DNA of 64,000 nt from Providencia rustigianii DSM 4541. Its GTDB lineage: Bacteria; Pseudomonadota; Gammaproteobacteria; Enterobacterales; Enterobacteriaceae. The DNA lies in assembly GCF_000156395.1 (NCBI RefSeq), contig NZ_GG703818.1, forward strand, positions 770,426 to 834,425. Reading direction: 5' to 3'. A program made the translations under genes and the position numbers. Below the pieces are notes generated by a model. It did not search any database and was not told where the DNA came from. It saw nothing but the letters and a program-made list of their open reading frames with translations. Positions within the stretch are counted from its first letter, which is position 1; every line of letters starts with the position of its first letter. Of the stretch, positions 19,089 to 28,509 are shown piece after piece.

Positions 19089-21521
19089 ATGAATCCCCCA
19101 TTTCATATACAAAGCCAAGAGCAGCGCATCGATAATTTAGTGGATGCCATCCAAACTAAACTGAAGTTTATGGTTGGCAAAGATCCGATTATTGCGACCT
19201 CCCATGATTGGTTGAATGCCATTTCGTATGCGATCCGTGACTTAACAGTGGATCGCTGGTTACGAGGGATCCGTCGATCCCTTTCTCAATCGGATCGTGC
19301 TATTGCGTATCTTTCGATGGAGTATCTGATCGGGCGCACCCTGTCGAATACGTTACTTAATTTAGGCATGTACGAAGATGTCTCCGCTGCATTGGAAAAA
19401 ATGGGATTCAGCTTGGATGATGTGGTGCAGGAAGAGGACGATCCCGGCTTGGGAAATGGGGGATTAGGTCGACTTGCCGCCTGCTTTTTAGACTCGCTCG
19501 CGACATTAAAAATTCCTTCCGTCGGGTTCGGTATCCGCTATGAATATGGCATGTTTCAGCAAAATATTATTGATGGTCAACAGGTTGAATCTACCGATCG
19601 TTGGCTACAGTACGGCAATGCATGGGAGTTTCCGCGTTATAACCTGAGTTACAAGGTGCGCTTTGCAGGACGCATCCAACAAGAGGGAAAAATTGTTCGT
19701 TGGATAGAAACCGAAGAGGTACTAGCTCGCGCCTATGACTAAATTATCATGGGCTACGGCTGCGATGCGACAAACACCTTGAGGCTGTGGTCTGCACATG
19801 CAACCAACGAAATGAATATCAATAAATTTAACCAAGGGGAATATTCCGCGGCTGTTGAGGATAAAAATTTTTCAGAGAATGTTTCTCGCGTACTGTACCC
19901 CAATGACTCCACAGAATCTGGCAAGATCCTCCGTTTAGGTCAGGAATATTTTTTGGTTTCTGCCACACTACAAAATATTTTAGATGTGCATAGTCGCGTT
20001 CATGGCACTCTCACGAATCTCGCTGAAAAAGTGGCTATCCACCTCAACGATACTCACCCCGTTTTGGCTATTCCCGAATTAATGCGTTTACTGATTGATG
20101 AGCATGAATATGCATGGGAAGCTGCCTGGCAACTGTGCGGGAAAATTTTTTCTTACACCAACCATACGCTGATGAGCGAGGCATTAGAACGCTGGTCAGT
20201 AGACTTACTCGGCAGATTGCTTCCTCGGCATCTGCAAATTATTTTTGAAATCAACGAGCATTTCCTTAACCAAATCAAACAGCGTTATCCCAATAATTCT
20301 GAGCTGCTCACCCGGCTTTCCTTGATCGATGAATCTCATGGTCGATACGTCCGTATGGCATGGCTGGCGGTGGTAGGAAGCTACAAAGTGAATGGTGTTT
20401 CTCAACTCCACTCCGAGCTAATGATCCAAGAAATTTTTGCCGATTTTGCGAAAGTGCTGCCAGAGCGTTTTTGTAATATAACCAATGGGATCACACCACG
20501 CCGCTGGCTAGCTCTGTGCAATAAACCTTTGGCTAGTTTGATCGACGAAACTATTGGTACGGGTTGGCGCGAAGATCTCACCCGGCTTTCTCAGTTGCAA
20601 CAGCGCACGGATTTCCCCTTATTTATCGAGAGACTAAAAACCTGCAAACTCGAAAATAAAGTGGCTCTCGCCGATTATATTGCGCAAAACCTGAATATGA
20701 TTGTCAATCCCCATGCGTTATTTGATGTGCAAATCAAACGTATCCACGAATATAAGCGCCAGTTACTCAATATTTTACAAGTGATTGGTCGCTATAACCT
20801 AATGCTGCAATATCCAGAAAAAAACTGGGTTTCCCGCGTGGTGATTTTTTCCGGTAAGGCAGCATCGTCCTATGTGAATGCCAAGATGATTATCCGTTTA
20901 ATTAACGATGTCGCGCAGGTAATTAACCACGATGCGCGCCTTAAAAATCGTCTCAAAGTGATTTTTATTCCTAACTACAGCGTCAGTTTGGCGCAATTGA
21001 TCATCCCCGCGACGGATCTTTCTGAACAGATTTCTTTGGCTGGAACTGAGGCATCCGGCACTGGGAATATGAAATTCGCCTTAAATGGTGCGTTGACTAT
21101 CGGCACATTGGATGGCGCAAATATTGAGATTCGTGAGCATGTTGGTAAAGAAAATATGTTTATATTTGGTCACACTGCCGAGGAAGTGGAGGCTTTGCGC
21201 TCCAAAGGCTATGATCCGCGTAAAATTTATGAGGAGCATGAAGATCTTCATCAAGTGCTTAATTCGTTAGTCTCCGGCGTTTTCAGCCCCGACGATCCCA
21301 ATCGTTATTATCCGTTATATGATTCACTGATAAATTTCGGCGATTATTATCAACTACTCGCAGACTATCACGCTTATGTGCAAGCCCAAGATGCCGTCGA
21401 TAAGTTGTATCAAGATCCCAATTTATGGGCTCAGAAAGCACTGTGTAATATTGCCAATATGGGGTATTTCTCATCCGATAGAACGATTGGGGAATATATG
21501 GAGAAAATATGGGGGATCTAG
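19089..21521 (+). pseudogene. glgP: Glycogen phosphorylase gene interrupted by an in-frame TAA
   Basis: The reading frame encodes a full-length glycogen phosphorylase (810 codons versus 815 residues in E. coli), with the PLP lysine in [11 protein letters not shown] near residue 660, but codon 218 is TAA (19740-19742). E. coli has Gln at this position (AYDQIIPGY), so a CAA-to-TAA change explains it, and the frame continues unchanged on both sides. The first part (217 residues) lacks the active site. The second open stretch begins with ATG at 19749 but no Shine-Dalgarno is obvious. Phosphorolytic glycogen breakdown through this gene would be lost unless there is readthrough or a sequencing error. 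The start ATG at 19089 follows TGGAG. It is the last gene of glgBXCAP. Confidence 0.85.
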
Positions 21522-21545
21522 CCGTATAGATATAATTTAGTAAGC

Positions 21546-21578
21546 AACCGGAACTTATTAATTAGCTTCCGGTTTAAT
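21546..21578 (+). terminator. Terminator of the glycogen operon
   Basis: AACCGGAA (21546-21553) pairs with TTCCGGTT (21567-21574), then TAAT. The U tract is short, but the site lies just past glgP and between convergent genes, so it may work in both directions. Confidence 0.55.
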
Positions 21579-21593
21579 CCTAACTAATATTTT

Positions 21594-22277
21594 TTATTTT
21601 CCATGTAAATCAGGTGGATTTATGTGCTTAATATGGTCTATTCCATCATTTAGTATCACATTTGGCTGTTGAAAGAGTGTATTTTTAATATTATTGATTG
21701 CACCATTAACAACATCATCACGAGCTTGCTTCGGTAAGAATAATGTACATAACCCATAGATAAGCACTGCAAATAGTATCGCAGCAAAAACGCCAGCAAA
21801 ACCATTCCATAGCCATTGCATCACTCGTAAAAAACGATTTTGTTTATTCCCGTATTGTATGGCTACTGTGCGATAAAAATGTAGAATTGCAGCTTCACGC
21901 GCTTCAATTAGCTCTTGCTCATGAGCTGACTTAAGTTGATCAATCTCATTAGTGAGGCGTTCAATTTTATTGGCTTGCTCATTTGCCCCATCCAATTGAA
22001 CTTCATAACCATATCGAATTTGTACTTCTAACTGATCAAAAATATTAGCGATGATTATTTTAGCTTTTTCACGATACCCTTCTATCCGAGCTGGTGTATT
22101 TACCGTTTGCCGGTGAAATGTATCCAACTCCGTAACGATAGATTCTTCGTCCATACCATTAACTCTGAGCCCTTCTGCAAATTCATTTTTCTCAAACTTA
22201 TATAATGAATAAGCTAAAAATCCCTGAGTATCATCTTGCCCTTTGACCAACTCCCTGTATACCCAGCGTTTACTCAT
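21594..22277 (-). CDS. Unknown coiled-coil protein with one C-terminal membrane segment
   Basis: About 227 residues if started at the ATG at 22277 (M-S-K-R-W). In-frame alternatives are an ATG at 22292 and a GTG at 22307, but the GTG lies inside the terminator hairpin of the upstream gene, so it is unlikely. The N-terminal part (WVYRELVKGQDD, LAYSLYKFEK) resembles a widespread short motif of small bacterial membrane proteins of unknown role. A charged helical region, probably coiled coil, follows at about 90-145, then one hydrophobic segment (about 160-183) and a short tail. I cannot assign a function. It follows a 60-residue gene on the same strand. Confidence 0.6.
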   Translation of the reverse strand: MSKRWVYRELVKGQDDTQGFLAYSLYKFEKNEFAEGLRVNGMDEESIVTELDTFHRQTVNTPARIEGYREKAKIIIANIFDQLEVQIRYGYEVQLDGANEQANKIERLTNEIDQLKSAHEQELIEAREAAILHFYRTVAIQYGNKQNRFLRVMQWLWNGFAGVFAAILFAVLIYGLCTLFLPKQARDDVVNGAINNIKNTLFQQPNVILNDGIDHIKHINPPDLHGK

Positions 22278-22301
22278 CCTTAAATTATCCATATAAAAAA
22301 T

Positions 22302-22316
22302 CGCCACATTTGTGGC
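22302..22316 (-). terminator. Terminator between the two small minus-strand genes
   Basis: CGCCACA and TGTGGCG form a perfect 7-bp stem around 2 bases. Read on the minus strand, it is followed by ATTTTTTAT. It would end or attenuate transcription coming from the 60-residue gene just before the membrane protein gene. Confidence 0.6.
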
Positions 22317-22339
22317 GTATTTAAAAGAACATATAATTA

Positions 22340-22522
22340 TTAACGCTTCGTTGCAGCTCGAAATGCCCGATTAAGCATTCCATTAACCGTTTCACCCGAT
22401 GATGATTTTTCAGAGAAGCTACTTATTGAAGCTCCTTGTGTCTTCGCGGGTGTAGATAGAACAGTACGAACAATATCAGCTTTACGGCTTTCAGAGAGTG
22501 GTCGTATCTCGTATTTACTCAT
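22340..22522 (-). CDS. Small unknown protein (60 residues)
   Basis: The start at 22522 is supported by a strong AAGGAGG ribosome binding site 6-7 bases upstream. An in-frame longer version starting at 22612 has no such signal. The product is polar, Ser-rich in the middle (SISSFSEKSSSGE) and basic at the end (NRAFRAATKR). No family is recognised. It lies upstream of the coiled-coil membrane protein, with a terminator-like hairpin in between, so the two may be a regulated pair. Confidence 0.55.
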   Translation of the reverse strand: MSKYEIRPLSESRKADIVRTVLSTPAKTQGASISSFSEKSSSGETVNGMLNRAFRAATKR

Positions 22523-22673
22523 AACTCCCTCCTTAATTGCCCAAAATAATGATAAAAATCTAGAAGAGAGTCTACCATTCACACTATAAAGAGTCATTGA
22601 GTAAACTATCAAATATTCTCTGAATAGTACCCTAAAAAGGATATTCTTCAGTTAAAACCCACATCAAATTATG

Positions 22674-23237
22674 CTATTCATATTCACTGTAATCCACTTC
22701 TTCATCATTCAAATCAACCATCACATTGAATTGTTCCATAATTGACATAAATGGTTCGAAAATATCGGCAGGAATAAGAATTTCATGGTAAGCATCATTA
22801 CCAGAATCTAAACCTAATAGGTAATAGCTTAAAGCTTGTAGCTGCTGATTGGCACGCACAAAAATTTGATCAGGTCTTAAGCTATTTTGAGGATTATCAA
22901 CACCAAAATCTAACTGAATATCAATGTCTGCAATATCCAGTGCATTTTTCAGAAAGCCAATCGCGGATTCACTATCTTTCCAGTCGATCCAGAAACTATT
23001 TCCCATATTTGATCTCACGACCAAATCCGCCATGATAAACCCCAGATCCTCATTCTCGACGCTATCAACAAAACCCTCTTCATCCTCATCAATCAGTTCT
23101 TTTAACTCTTCCTCAAAAGAAGCGATATCCGTGGCGATATTTTCTTGAGAATTCGGGTTTAGTAACTTCGCCAATTCAGTGATGGCAGGCATTATTTCAT
23201 TATAAAGTTCTGCGGTTTCTGGCTTCATACCCTGCAT
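22674..23237 (-). CDS. Unknown acidic protein (187 residues)
   Basis: The protein is very acidic (for example LKELIDEDEEGF and DLNDEEVDYSEYE at the C-terminus), with no signal peptide or membrane segment. The start at 23237 has AAGGA 7 bases upstream. A second Met occurs three codons later. It could belong to one of the uncharacterised DUF families of acidic enterobacterial proteins (perhaps DUF6630), but I cannot confirm that. It stands alone on the minus strand. Confidence 0.6.
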   Translation of the reverse strand: MQGMKPETAELYNEIMPAITELAKLLNPNSQENIATDIASFEEELKELIDEDEEGFVDSVENEDLGFIMADLVVRSNMGNSFWIDWKDSESAIGFLKNALDIADIDIQLDFGVDNPQNSLRPDQIFVRANQQLQALSYYLLGLDSGNDAYHEILIPADIFEPFMSIMEQFNVMVDLNDEEVDYSEYE

Positions 23238-23331
23238 GGAAAATCCTTAAATTTATTATCGATGTCATCGCCACTATTTTGCTGAAGTTAAAATGAGTTG
23301 TATATGAAATAAATCCTAGATTATCCGTATG

Positions 23332-23715
23332 TTAAGCGGATACTGGGCTACAGATCTCAATCAGGAAACCGTTAATATCATGCACATAAGCAGTGGTTTG
23401 TCCCCATGGCATTATTTCCGCTGACTGTACCAGCTTTGCGCCCGCTAATACGGCTTGATTCAGGGCCTTTTCAACCTCATCAGTTTCGAATGCTAGCTCA
23501 AAAACAGGGGCTTGCGGGTTTGGTGAAATAGCGCCTTTACCCAGCTGATTCATCAATGCTAAAGAGGAAAATGAAATCGTGGTGCTACCAGTATCTAACT
23601 CGCCGTAATCCCCGCTTTCATGTAGAAAAGCACATTTCATACCAAACGCTTGATGGTAAAAGTCGAGGGTTTTAGCAACATCATTGACGTACAATATCGC
23701 GTATTTAAATTTCAT
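23332..23715 (-). CDS. VOC-family (glyoxalase/bleomycin-resistance fold) protein
   Basis: This 127-residue protein shows the paired beta-alpha-beta-beta-beta modules of the vicinal oxygen chelate fold: KYAILYVNDVAKTLDFYHQAFG at the start and TAYVHDINGFLIEICSP at the end, with the family Glu in IEI. Members bind a metal and act as dioxygenases, isomerases or drug-binding proteins, so the exact reaction is unknown. The start at 23715 is chosen because GGGGAAAC precedes it and the fold begins there. The longer in-frame extension to 23775 adds residues with no homologous look. Confidence 0.75.
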   Translation of the reverse strand: MKFKYAILYVNDVAKTLDFYHQAFGMKCAFLHESGDYGELDTGSTTISFSSLALMNQLGKGAISPNPQAPVFELAFETDEVEKALNQAVLAGAKLVQSAEIMPWGQTTAYVHDINGFLIEICSPVSA

Positions 23716-23930
23716 TGTTTCCCCATTCGTTCGACAAAAAATAGCAGCCTTGTGGGTCAAGCTACTTAGCAACACCCTCGAGCCATTTATGGATCACTTT
23801 GTATTTCTCTTCACGTATTCCCGTTAATAATCTATTTTCCGTGAGTTGAACAGCGGCTTTACACTTCACCTAAAGGTCACATCCCAAATCTGTGGCTTCA
23901 ATCACTTGAGTTAGGTTTTATCTCAATGAT

Positions 23931-23955
23931 AAAACCCACGCATGAATATCGTGGG
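23931..23955 (-). terminator. Terminator after olsF
   Basis: CCCACG (23935-23940) and CGTGGG (23950-23955) pair. Read on the minus strand, the stem is followed by TTTTATC. An overlapping alternative hairpin, GGTTTTATC/GATAAAACC, spans 23914-23936. Confidence 0.6.
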
Positions 23956-23977
23956 CTGAATTCACTTATTAAATATC

Positions 23978-25702
23978 TTACTGGTTATCTTGATGATTAT
24001 TTTCCAAATGTGCAGCAATATAGCGCTGATAACGATGGGGTTTTAAACGGCTCATATCCACCAGTACCAACCCATCGATACAATCATTAAACGCGGGATC
24101 AGTACCAAAGTCGATAAACTGTACGCCACCAGGTTCACAGAGCTCGGTATACTGTTTATACAATGTTGGGATGGAGCAACCAATATTACTCAGCAGGCTT
24201 TTCAACTTCACTAAATCTTCTTGATAATTATCGCCATCAAACTGAGCTAAAACTTGTGGTAATGACGCTGGATATGGTTGACGAGAACGCGCCATCGAAA
24301 GCTCAGAAGAAAAATAAAGACGGTAGAACGCAATCAATAAATCTCGAGCAGCAACGGGCATACTTCCAGAAATAGATACAGGACCAAATAAGTAACGATA
24401 TTGAGGATATTTAGCAACGTAAGCACCAATGCCTTGCCATAAATATTCGAGACCCCGTTTTCCCCAATAGGCTGGCTGGATAAAACTGCGCCCCAATTCA
24501 ATTCCTTGGGCTAAAATCGGCATCATATCTTGGTTATAGTGGAACAGGCTATTGCTGTAGATCCCATCTAACCCTTTTTTAGCAATTTGCTGTTCTGTTG
24601 GAATAAAACGGTAAGCACCGACAATTTCTAAGTCGTCTTCATCCCATAAAATTAAGTGGTAATAATCATCATCATAGCTGTCGAGGTCACGGCGTTTACC
24701 TGACCCCTCCCCAACTGCACGAAACGCAATTTCCCGTAGCCTTCCTAACTCTCGCAAAATCGGTGACCTAACTTCTTGCTGACGCTGATACAGAAAAATA
24801 GTTTTGCCATCAGGCGTCACACCTAGTTTTTCACAGCCGACTAACGCTTTTTTCAGTTCCAATCTATCTTCCGGTAACGCAATGGGTGCTTCACTGGTAA
24901 ATAGCCCGGTTTTTCCTTTCCCCAATAAATAGACATGGCGCCGAAAACGCTCTGCCAGCTCATGATCATTGGTTCGCCCATCATACCAATGAGAAAATGG
25001 AATACGCCCACCAATATGCAATGTTATCCGCTTATTGCGCTGCTTAAACATCTCATTCACCAGCAATAATGCGGATAACGGCTTATAGACTATTGATGAG
25101 ATATAAAACAGCAGGCTATTACGTGCTTGAACATGAATAGGGACAATCGAAGCACGAGATTTCGCCGCCAAACGTAAAAAACCCGTGCGCCAGTGACCAT
25201 CACGAATGCCTTTCGCTCCCCAACGAGAAACTTCTCCCGCAGGGAAAACGATCAATGCCCCTTGATTATCCAGATGTGATTGCATACCAACGACTTGCTG
25301 GCGATTGGTTCGATTACCAACATTATCGACAGGAATAAATAAACTTTGCAGGGGTTCAAGATAGCTGAGCATTTGATTTGCCACGATCTTAACATCGGGT
25401 CTCACCGTTGCAACGGCGCGTAAAATTGCCAGCCCATCAAGGGAACCAATGGGATGATTCGCCACTAAAATGAGGGGACCATGGCTGGGAATATTTTCTA
25501 GATCCCCATCGGCTAGTTCACAGCGTACATTTAAATCATTGAAAACTTGCTCGATCAAATCCAAACCTTTTAAGTGCGGATAGTCTTTGGCAAGTTGTTG
25601 AAAATCTTTTTCGTGTAATAAACGTTTTAGTAAATTCCGTTTCCAAGCAGGCAGTGTTTGCTGGGGAAAAGCATGTTCCAGTAAAGCATCAACACTAAAC
25701 AT
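23978..25702 (-). CDS. olsF: Bifunctional ornithine-lipid synthase (OlsF type)
   Basis: This 574-residue protein has two acyltransferase parts. Residues about 60-260 are a PlsC/OlsA-like O-acyltransferase, with His83 and Asp89 in NHPIGSLDG and a downstream PAGEVSRWG box. Residues about 300-560 are an OlsB-like N-acyltransferase (GNAT-related), with LGRLREIAFRAVGEGSG and ELGRSFIQPAYWGKRGLEYLW. The same fusion in Serratia is known as OlsF and makes ornithine lipids from ornithine and acyl-ACP, the C-terminal half acylating the amino group first. Ornithine lipids are phosphorus-free membrane lipids often used under phosphate limitation. The gene is monocistronic with its own terminator. Confidence 0.8.
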   Translation of the reverse strand: MFSVDALLEHAFPQQTLPAWKRNLLKRLLHEKDFQQLAKDYPHLKGLDLIEQVFNDLNVRCELADGDLENIPSHGPLILVANHPIGSLDGLAILRAVATVRPDVKIVANQMLSYLEPLQSLFIPVDNVGNRTNRQQVVGMQSHLDNQGALIVFPAGEVSRWGAKGIRDGHWRTGFLRLAAKSRASIVPIHVQARNSLLFYISSIVYKPLSALLLVNEMFKQRNKRITLHIGGRIPFSHWYDGRTNDHELAERFRRHVYLLGKGKTGLFTSEAPIALPEDRLELKKALVGCEKLGVTPDGKTIFLYQRQQEVRSPILRELGRLREIAFRAVGEGSGKRRDLDSYDDDYYHLILWDEDDLEIVGAYRFIPTEQQIAKKGLDGIYSNSLFHYNQDMMPILAQGIELGRSFIQPAYWGKRGLEYLWQGIGAYVAKYPQYRYLFGPVSISGSMPVAARDLLIAFYRLYFSSELSMARSRQPYPASLPQVLAQFDGDNYQEDLVKLKSLLSNIGCSIPTLYKQYTELCEPGGVQFIDFGTDPAFNDCIDGLVLVDMSRLKPHRYQRYIAAHLENNHQDNQ

Positions 25703-25827
25703 AATGGAGTCCTCTCACATATGCGTCATTGGCGAATTTAAGTCAAAATCATGACTAAAAAATATCCATTTGATGACAAATTTATGAAATACACTGTTTG
25801 AAATATAGACGACATTATCTGAAAAAC

Positions 25828-25846
25828 GTTCGACACTTTTGACGAA
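25828..25846 (+). promoter_or_regulatory. Candidate FhlA-type activator site upstream of fdhF
   Basis: The dyad TCGACA-CTTT-TGACGA (25830-25845) is 92 bases upstream of the sigma-54 promoter. The same dyad with a 4-base centre occurs upstream of hydN and hyfA in this window, which supports a common activator. Confidence 0.65.
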
Positions 25847-25938
25847 TCACTCTTGATTTAGTTTCTGTTGAATATTTATAAAAATAATATTTATTGATTA
25901 TTCAACAAATTAGAAATTGCACTCCCCCTACAAAAAAT

Positions 25939-25954
25939 TGGCATAAACCCTGCA
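25939..25954 (+). promoter_or_regulatory. Sigma-54 promoter of fdhF
   Basis: TGGCATAAACCCTGCA matches the -24/-12 consensus TGGCACG-N4-TTGCA, with correct GG-to-GC spacing. It lies 56 bases before the fdhF start codon, as in the E. coli FhlA regulon. Confidence 0.75.
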
Positions 25955-26009
25955 TTAGCTCTGATGAAAGGGCGGGAAACCGCTACATGAAAATATAGGA
26001 GCAATGTTG

Positions 26010-28157
26010 ATGGAAAAAGTCATCACCGTCTGCCCGTATTGCGCCTCAGGCTGTAAAATTAACCTGAAGGTGGAGAACGGGAAGATCATAGGCGCGGAAG
26101 GCGCAAATGGTCACACCAATGAAGGAGAGCTCTGCCTGAAAGGCTATTATGGCTGGGACTTCATTCATGACACTAAAATTTTAACCCCGCGTTTAAAAAA
26201 CCCGATGATCCGCCGTCAACGTGGTGGCAAGTTAGAAGTGGTTTCTTGGGAAGAAGCGATTGAATTCGCGAGCTCCCGCTTGTTGGCTATCAAAGAAAAA
26301 TATGGTCCAAAAGCCATTATGACCACCGGTTCTTCCCGTGGGCCAGGTAATGAAGCCAACTTTGTGATGCAAAAATTTGTTCGTGCAGCGGTCGGTAGCA
26401 ATAATATCGACTGCTGCGCTCGTGTCTGACACGGCCCTTCGGTTGCAGGTCTGCAGCGTTCGGTCGGTAATGGCGCAATGAGCAACTCAATTGTTGAAAT
26501 TGAGGATACCCAATGTATTTTTGTCTTCGGCTACAATGCCGCAGACTCACACCCTATTGTCGCTCGCCGTATTTTAAAAGCGAAAGAAAAAGGGGCACAA
26601 ATTATTGTCTGCGACCCGCGTTATATTGAAACCGCGCGTATTGCAGATATTCACTTACCATTGAAAAACGGTTCTAACATCGCGTTATTGAACGCGTTCG
26701 CCCACGTTATTATTGAAGAGAATCTGTATGATCAGGCCTTTATCGAGGCACATACCGACAAATTCGATGAATATCGTGGATTAGTCGCACCTTATACACC
26801 TGAATCTGTTGAAGAAATTACTGGCATAAAAGCGGCAGATATTCGTAAAACTGCGCGTATGTATGCCAAAGCTGAAACCGCAACCATTCTATGGGGTATG
26901 GGTGTTACTCAATTTTATCAAGGGGTTGAGACCGTTCAGTCACTCACCAGTTTGGCATTGTTGACGGGTAACCTCGGTAAAGCTCATGTGGGCGTCGGTC
27001 CTGTACGTGGTCAAAACAACGTACAAGGCGCGTGTGATATGGGTGCGCTGCCGAACACGCTACCGGGCTATCAATATGTTTCGGATAATGCAGCTCTGGA
27101 GAAATTTGCTAAATTCTGGGGCATTGAGAAAATGCCTGATGAAAATGGTATTCCACTGAGCGAAGTCCCTCACTTTATCGATGAAGGCGTGCTGAAAGCT
27201 CACTATGTGATGGGTGAAGATCCGCTACAAACTGAGCCTGACTTAGCAACCATTCGCCGTACCTTCGATAAATTGGAGCTGTTGATTGTCCAAGATATCT
27301 TTATGACTAAAACCGCGTCGATTGCTGACGTGATTTTCCCAGCCACTTCGTGGGGGGAACATGAAGGTGTGTACACTGCCGCAGACCGTGGTTTCCAGCG
27401 TTTTTATAAAGCGGTTGAACCTGTCGGTGATGTGAAAACAGACTGGGAAATTATCAGTCTGATGTCCACGGCGATGGGCTATCCAATGCACTACACCAAC
27501 ACCAAAGAAATTTGGGATGAGCTGCGTGAGCTGTGCCCGATTTATTTTGGAGCAACTTACGAAAAAATGGCGGGATTGGCATATATTCAATGGCCATGCC
27601 GTACATTAGAAAGCGAAGGTACTGAGTATCTGTATGACGGTGGTAATTTCGATACGCCAAACGGTCGTGGTCAGTTCTTTACTTGCGACTGGCGCCCGCC
27701 AATCGACCAAGTCAGTGAAGAGTATCCAATGGTACTGGCTACCGTGCGTGAAGTCGGCCATTACTCTTGCCGCTCTATGACGGGTAACTGTAAAGCGCTT
27801 GCTGCGCTTGCCGATGAGCCGGGATTTGTGCAAATCAATACTGCGGATGCGAAAGCACTCGGTATCAAAGATCAGGAATTGGTCTGGGTTTGCTCACGCC
27901 AAGGTAAAGTCATCACGCGTGCCAATATTAGCGATCGCCCAAATAAGGGTGCCGTGTATATGACGTATCAGTGGTGGATTGGAGCTTGTAATGAGTTGGT
28001 TGCGGAAAACTTAAGTCCGATAACCAAAACACCTGAGTATAAATATTGTGCAGTACGTGTTGAGCCAATCGCGGATCAACCCAAAGCTGAGCATTATGTA
28101 GTTCAGGAATACACAGCGATTAAGCGCCGCTTACGTGAGGCTGCTGAAGGAGTTTAA
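26010..28157 (+). CDS. fdhF: Formate dehydrogenase H (selenocysteine, molybdopterin)
   Basis: This 715-residue catalytic subunit oxidises formate to CO2 in the cytosol and feeds electrons to hydrogenase in the formate hydrogenlyase complex. The open frame is crossed by TGA at 26427-26429 (codon 140), exactly where E. coli FdhF has selenocysteine (C-A-R-V-U-H-G-P), and the frame continues to 28157. The total length equals E. coli FdhF (715). The N-terminal [4Fe-4S] motif C-P-Y-C-x2-G-C and the bis-MGD binding segments are present. The ATG at 26010 is chosen over 26004, because AGGAG then has an 8-base spacing. A FhlA-like site and sigma-54 promoter lie upstream, and a strong hairpin follows. 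Confidence 0.95.
26427..26464 (+). promoter_or_regulatory. SECIS element and selenocysteine TGA of fdhF
   Basis: The TGA is followed by a hairpin whose upper stem GGTTGC (26441-26446) pairs with GCAGC (26453-26457) and displays the loop AGGTCT. This is the SelB-binding loop known from E. coli fdhF, and the bases around it are nearly identical to the E. coli element. It directs selenocysteine insertion in place of termination. Confidence 0.9.
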
Positions 28158-28170
28158 TTTCCTTCATTCT

Positions 28171-28208
28171 TTGCACTGTAGGGGCTAGCAACCTACAGTG
28201 CAATTTAT
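28171..28208 (+). terminator. Terminator after fdhF
   Basis: TTGCACTGTAGG (28171-28182) and CCTACAGTGCAA (28192-28203) form a perfect 12-bp stem with a 9-base loop, followed by TTTAT. Confidence 0.85.
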
Positions 28209-28345
28209 ATTGAAAACTATTCAAAAATAATAAAATCCATCATCCAATAAAATTAGGTAAATAAAATATTAATCTCAGTTAAAAACTATTTAATATAAAA
28301 ATAACCTTCCCTCAAAATAATCAACATCCTTTATTCTTAGTTATT

Positions 28346-28378
28346 ATTTTTCCTTTTCCTTTTTCTTTTTCTTTTTCC
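28346..28378. repeat. Polypyrimidine simple-sequence tract
   Basis: A run of CCTTTT/CTTTTT units (TTTCC-TTTTCC-TTTTTC-TTTTTC-TTTTTCC) lies between the convergent fdhF and activator genes. It has no obvious function and may be prone to slippage. Confidence 0.6.
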
Positions 28379-28395
28379 AGCTTCTACCAATCTCT

Positions 28396-28506
28396 AAATA
28401 ATTCGCGTTGTGGCTAGGCGGCAGACGCAGCTAATCCCTAGGAGCATACATAAGTATGTGACTAGGGTTAGTAAGGGCCAACAACGCCACGGCGTGAAGT
28501 ATGACG
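28396..28506. repeat. Structured intergenic repeat element
   Basis: A GC-richer ~110-base element stands out from AT-rich surroundings. The inner hairpin has CCCTAG (28436-28441) pairing with CTAGGG (28462-28467) and CATAC with GTATG, around ATAA. Outer arms TTGTGGC and GCCAACAA/CGCCACGGCG are partly complementary. It looks like a dispersed enterobacterial intergenic repeat, and elements with this layout occur in Morganellaceae and relatives (from memory). It sits just past the stop of the activator gene and may also act as its transcript end. Only this copy was seen in the window. Confidence 0.55.
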
Positions 28507-28509
28507 AGA

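Larger units (their letters stand above)
25703..26009. other. Divergent intergenic region olsF / fdhF
   Basis: It holds the FhlA-like dyad, the sigma-54 promoter of fdhF (both listed separately) and the fdhF ribosome binding site AGGAG at 25997-26001. A second partial half-site GACGACATTATC occurs at about 25808-25819. The olsF promoter should lie near 25710-25790 on the minus strand, but no clear boxes were identified. Confidence 0.5.

Noticed and set aside
26004-26485. Apparent frameshift or split gene in fdhF
   Set aside because: The TGA at 26427 is at the known selenocysteine position with a conserved SECIS hairpin, and the frame is continuous.
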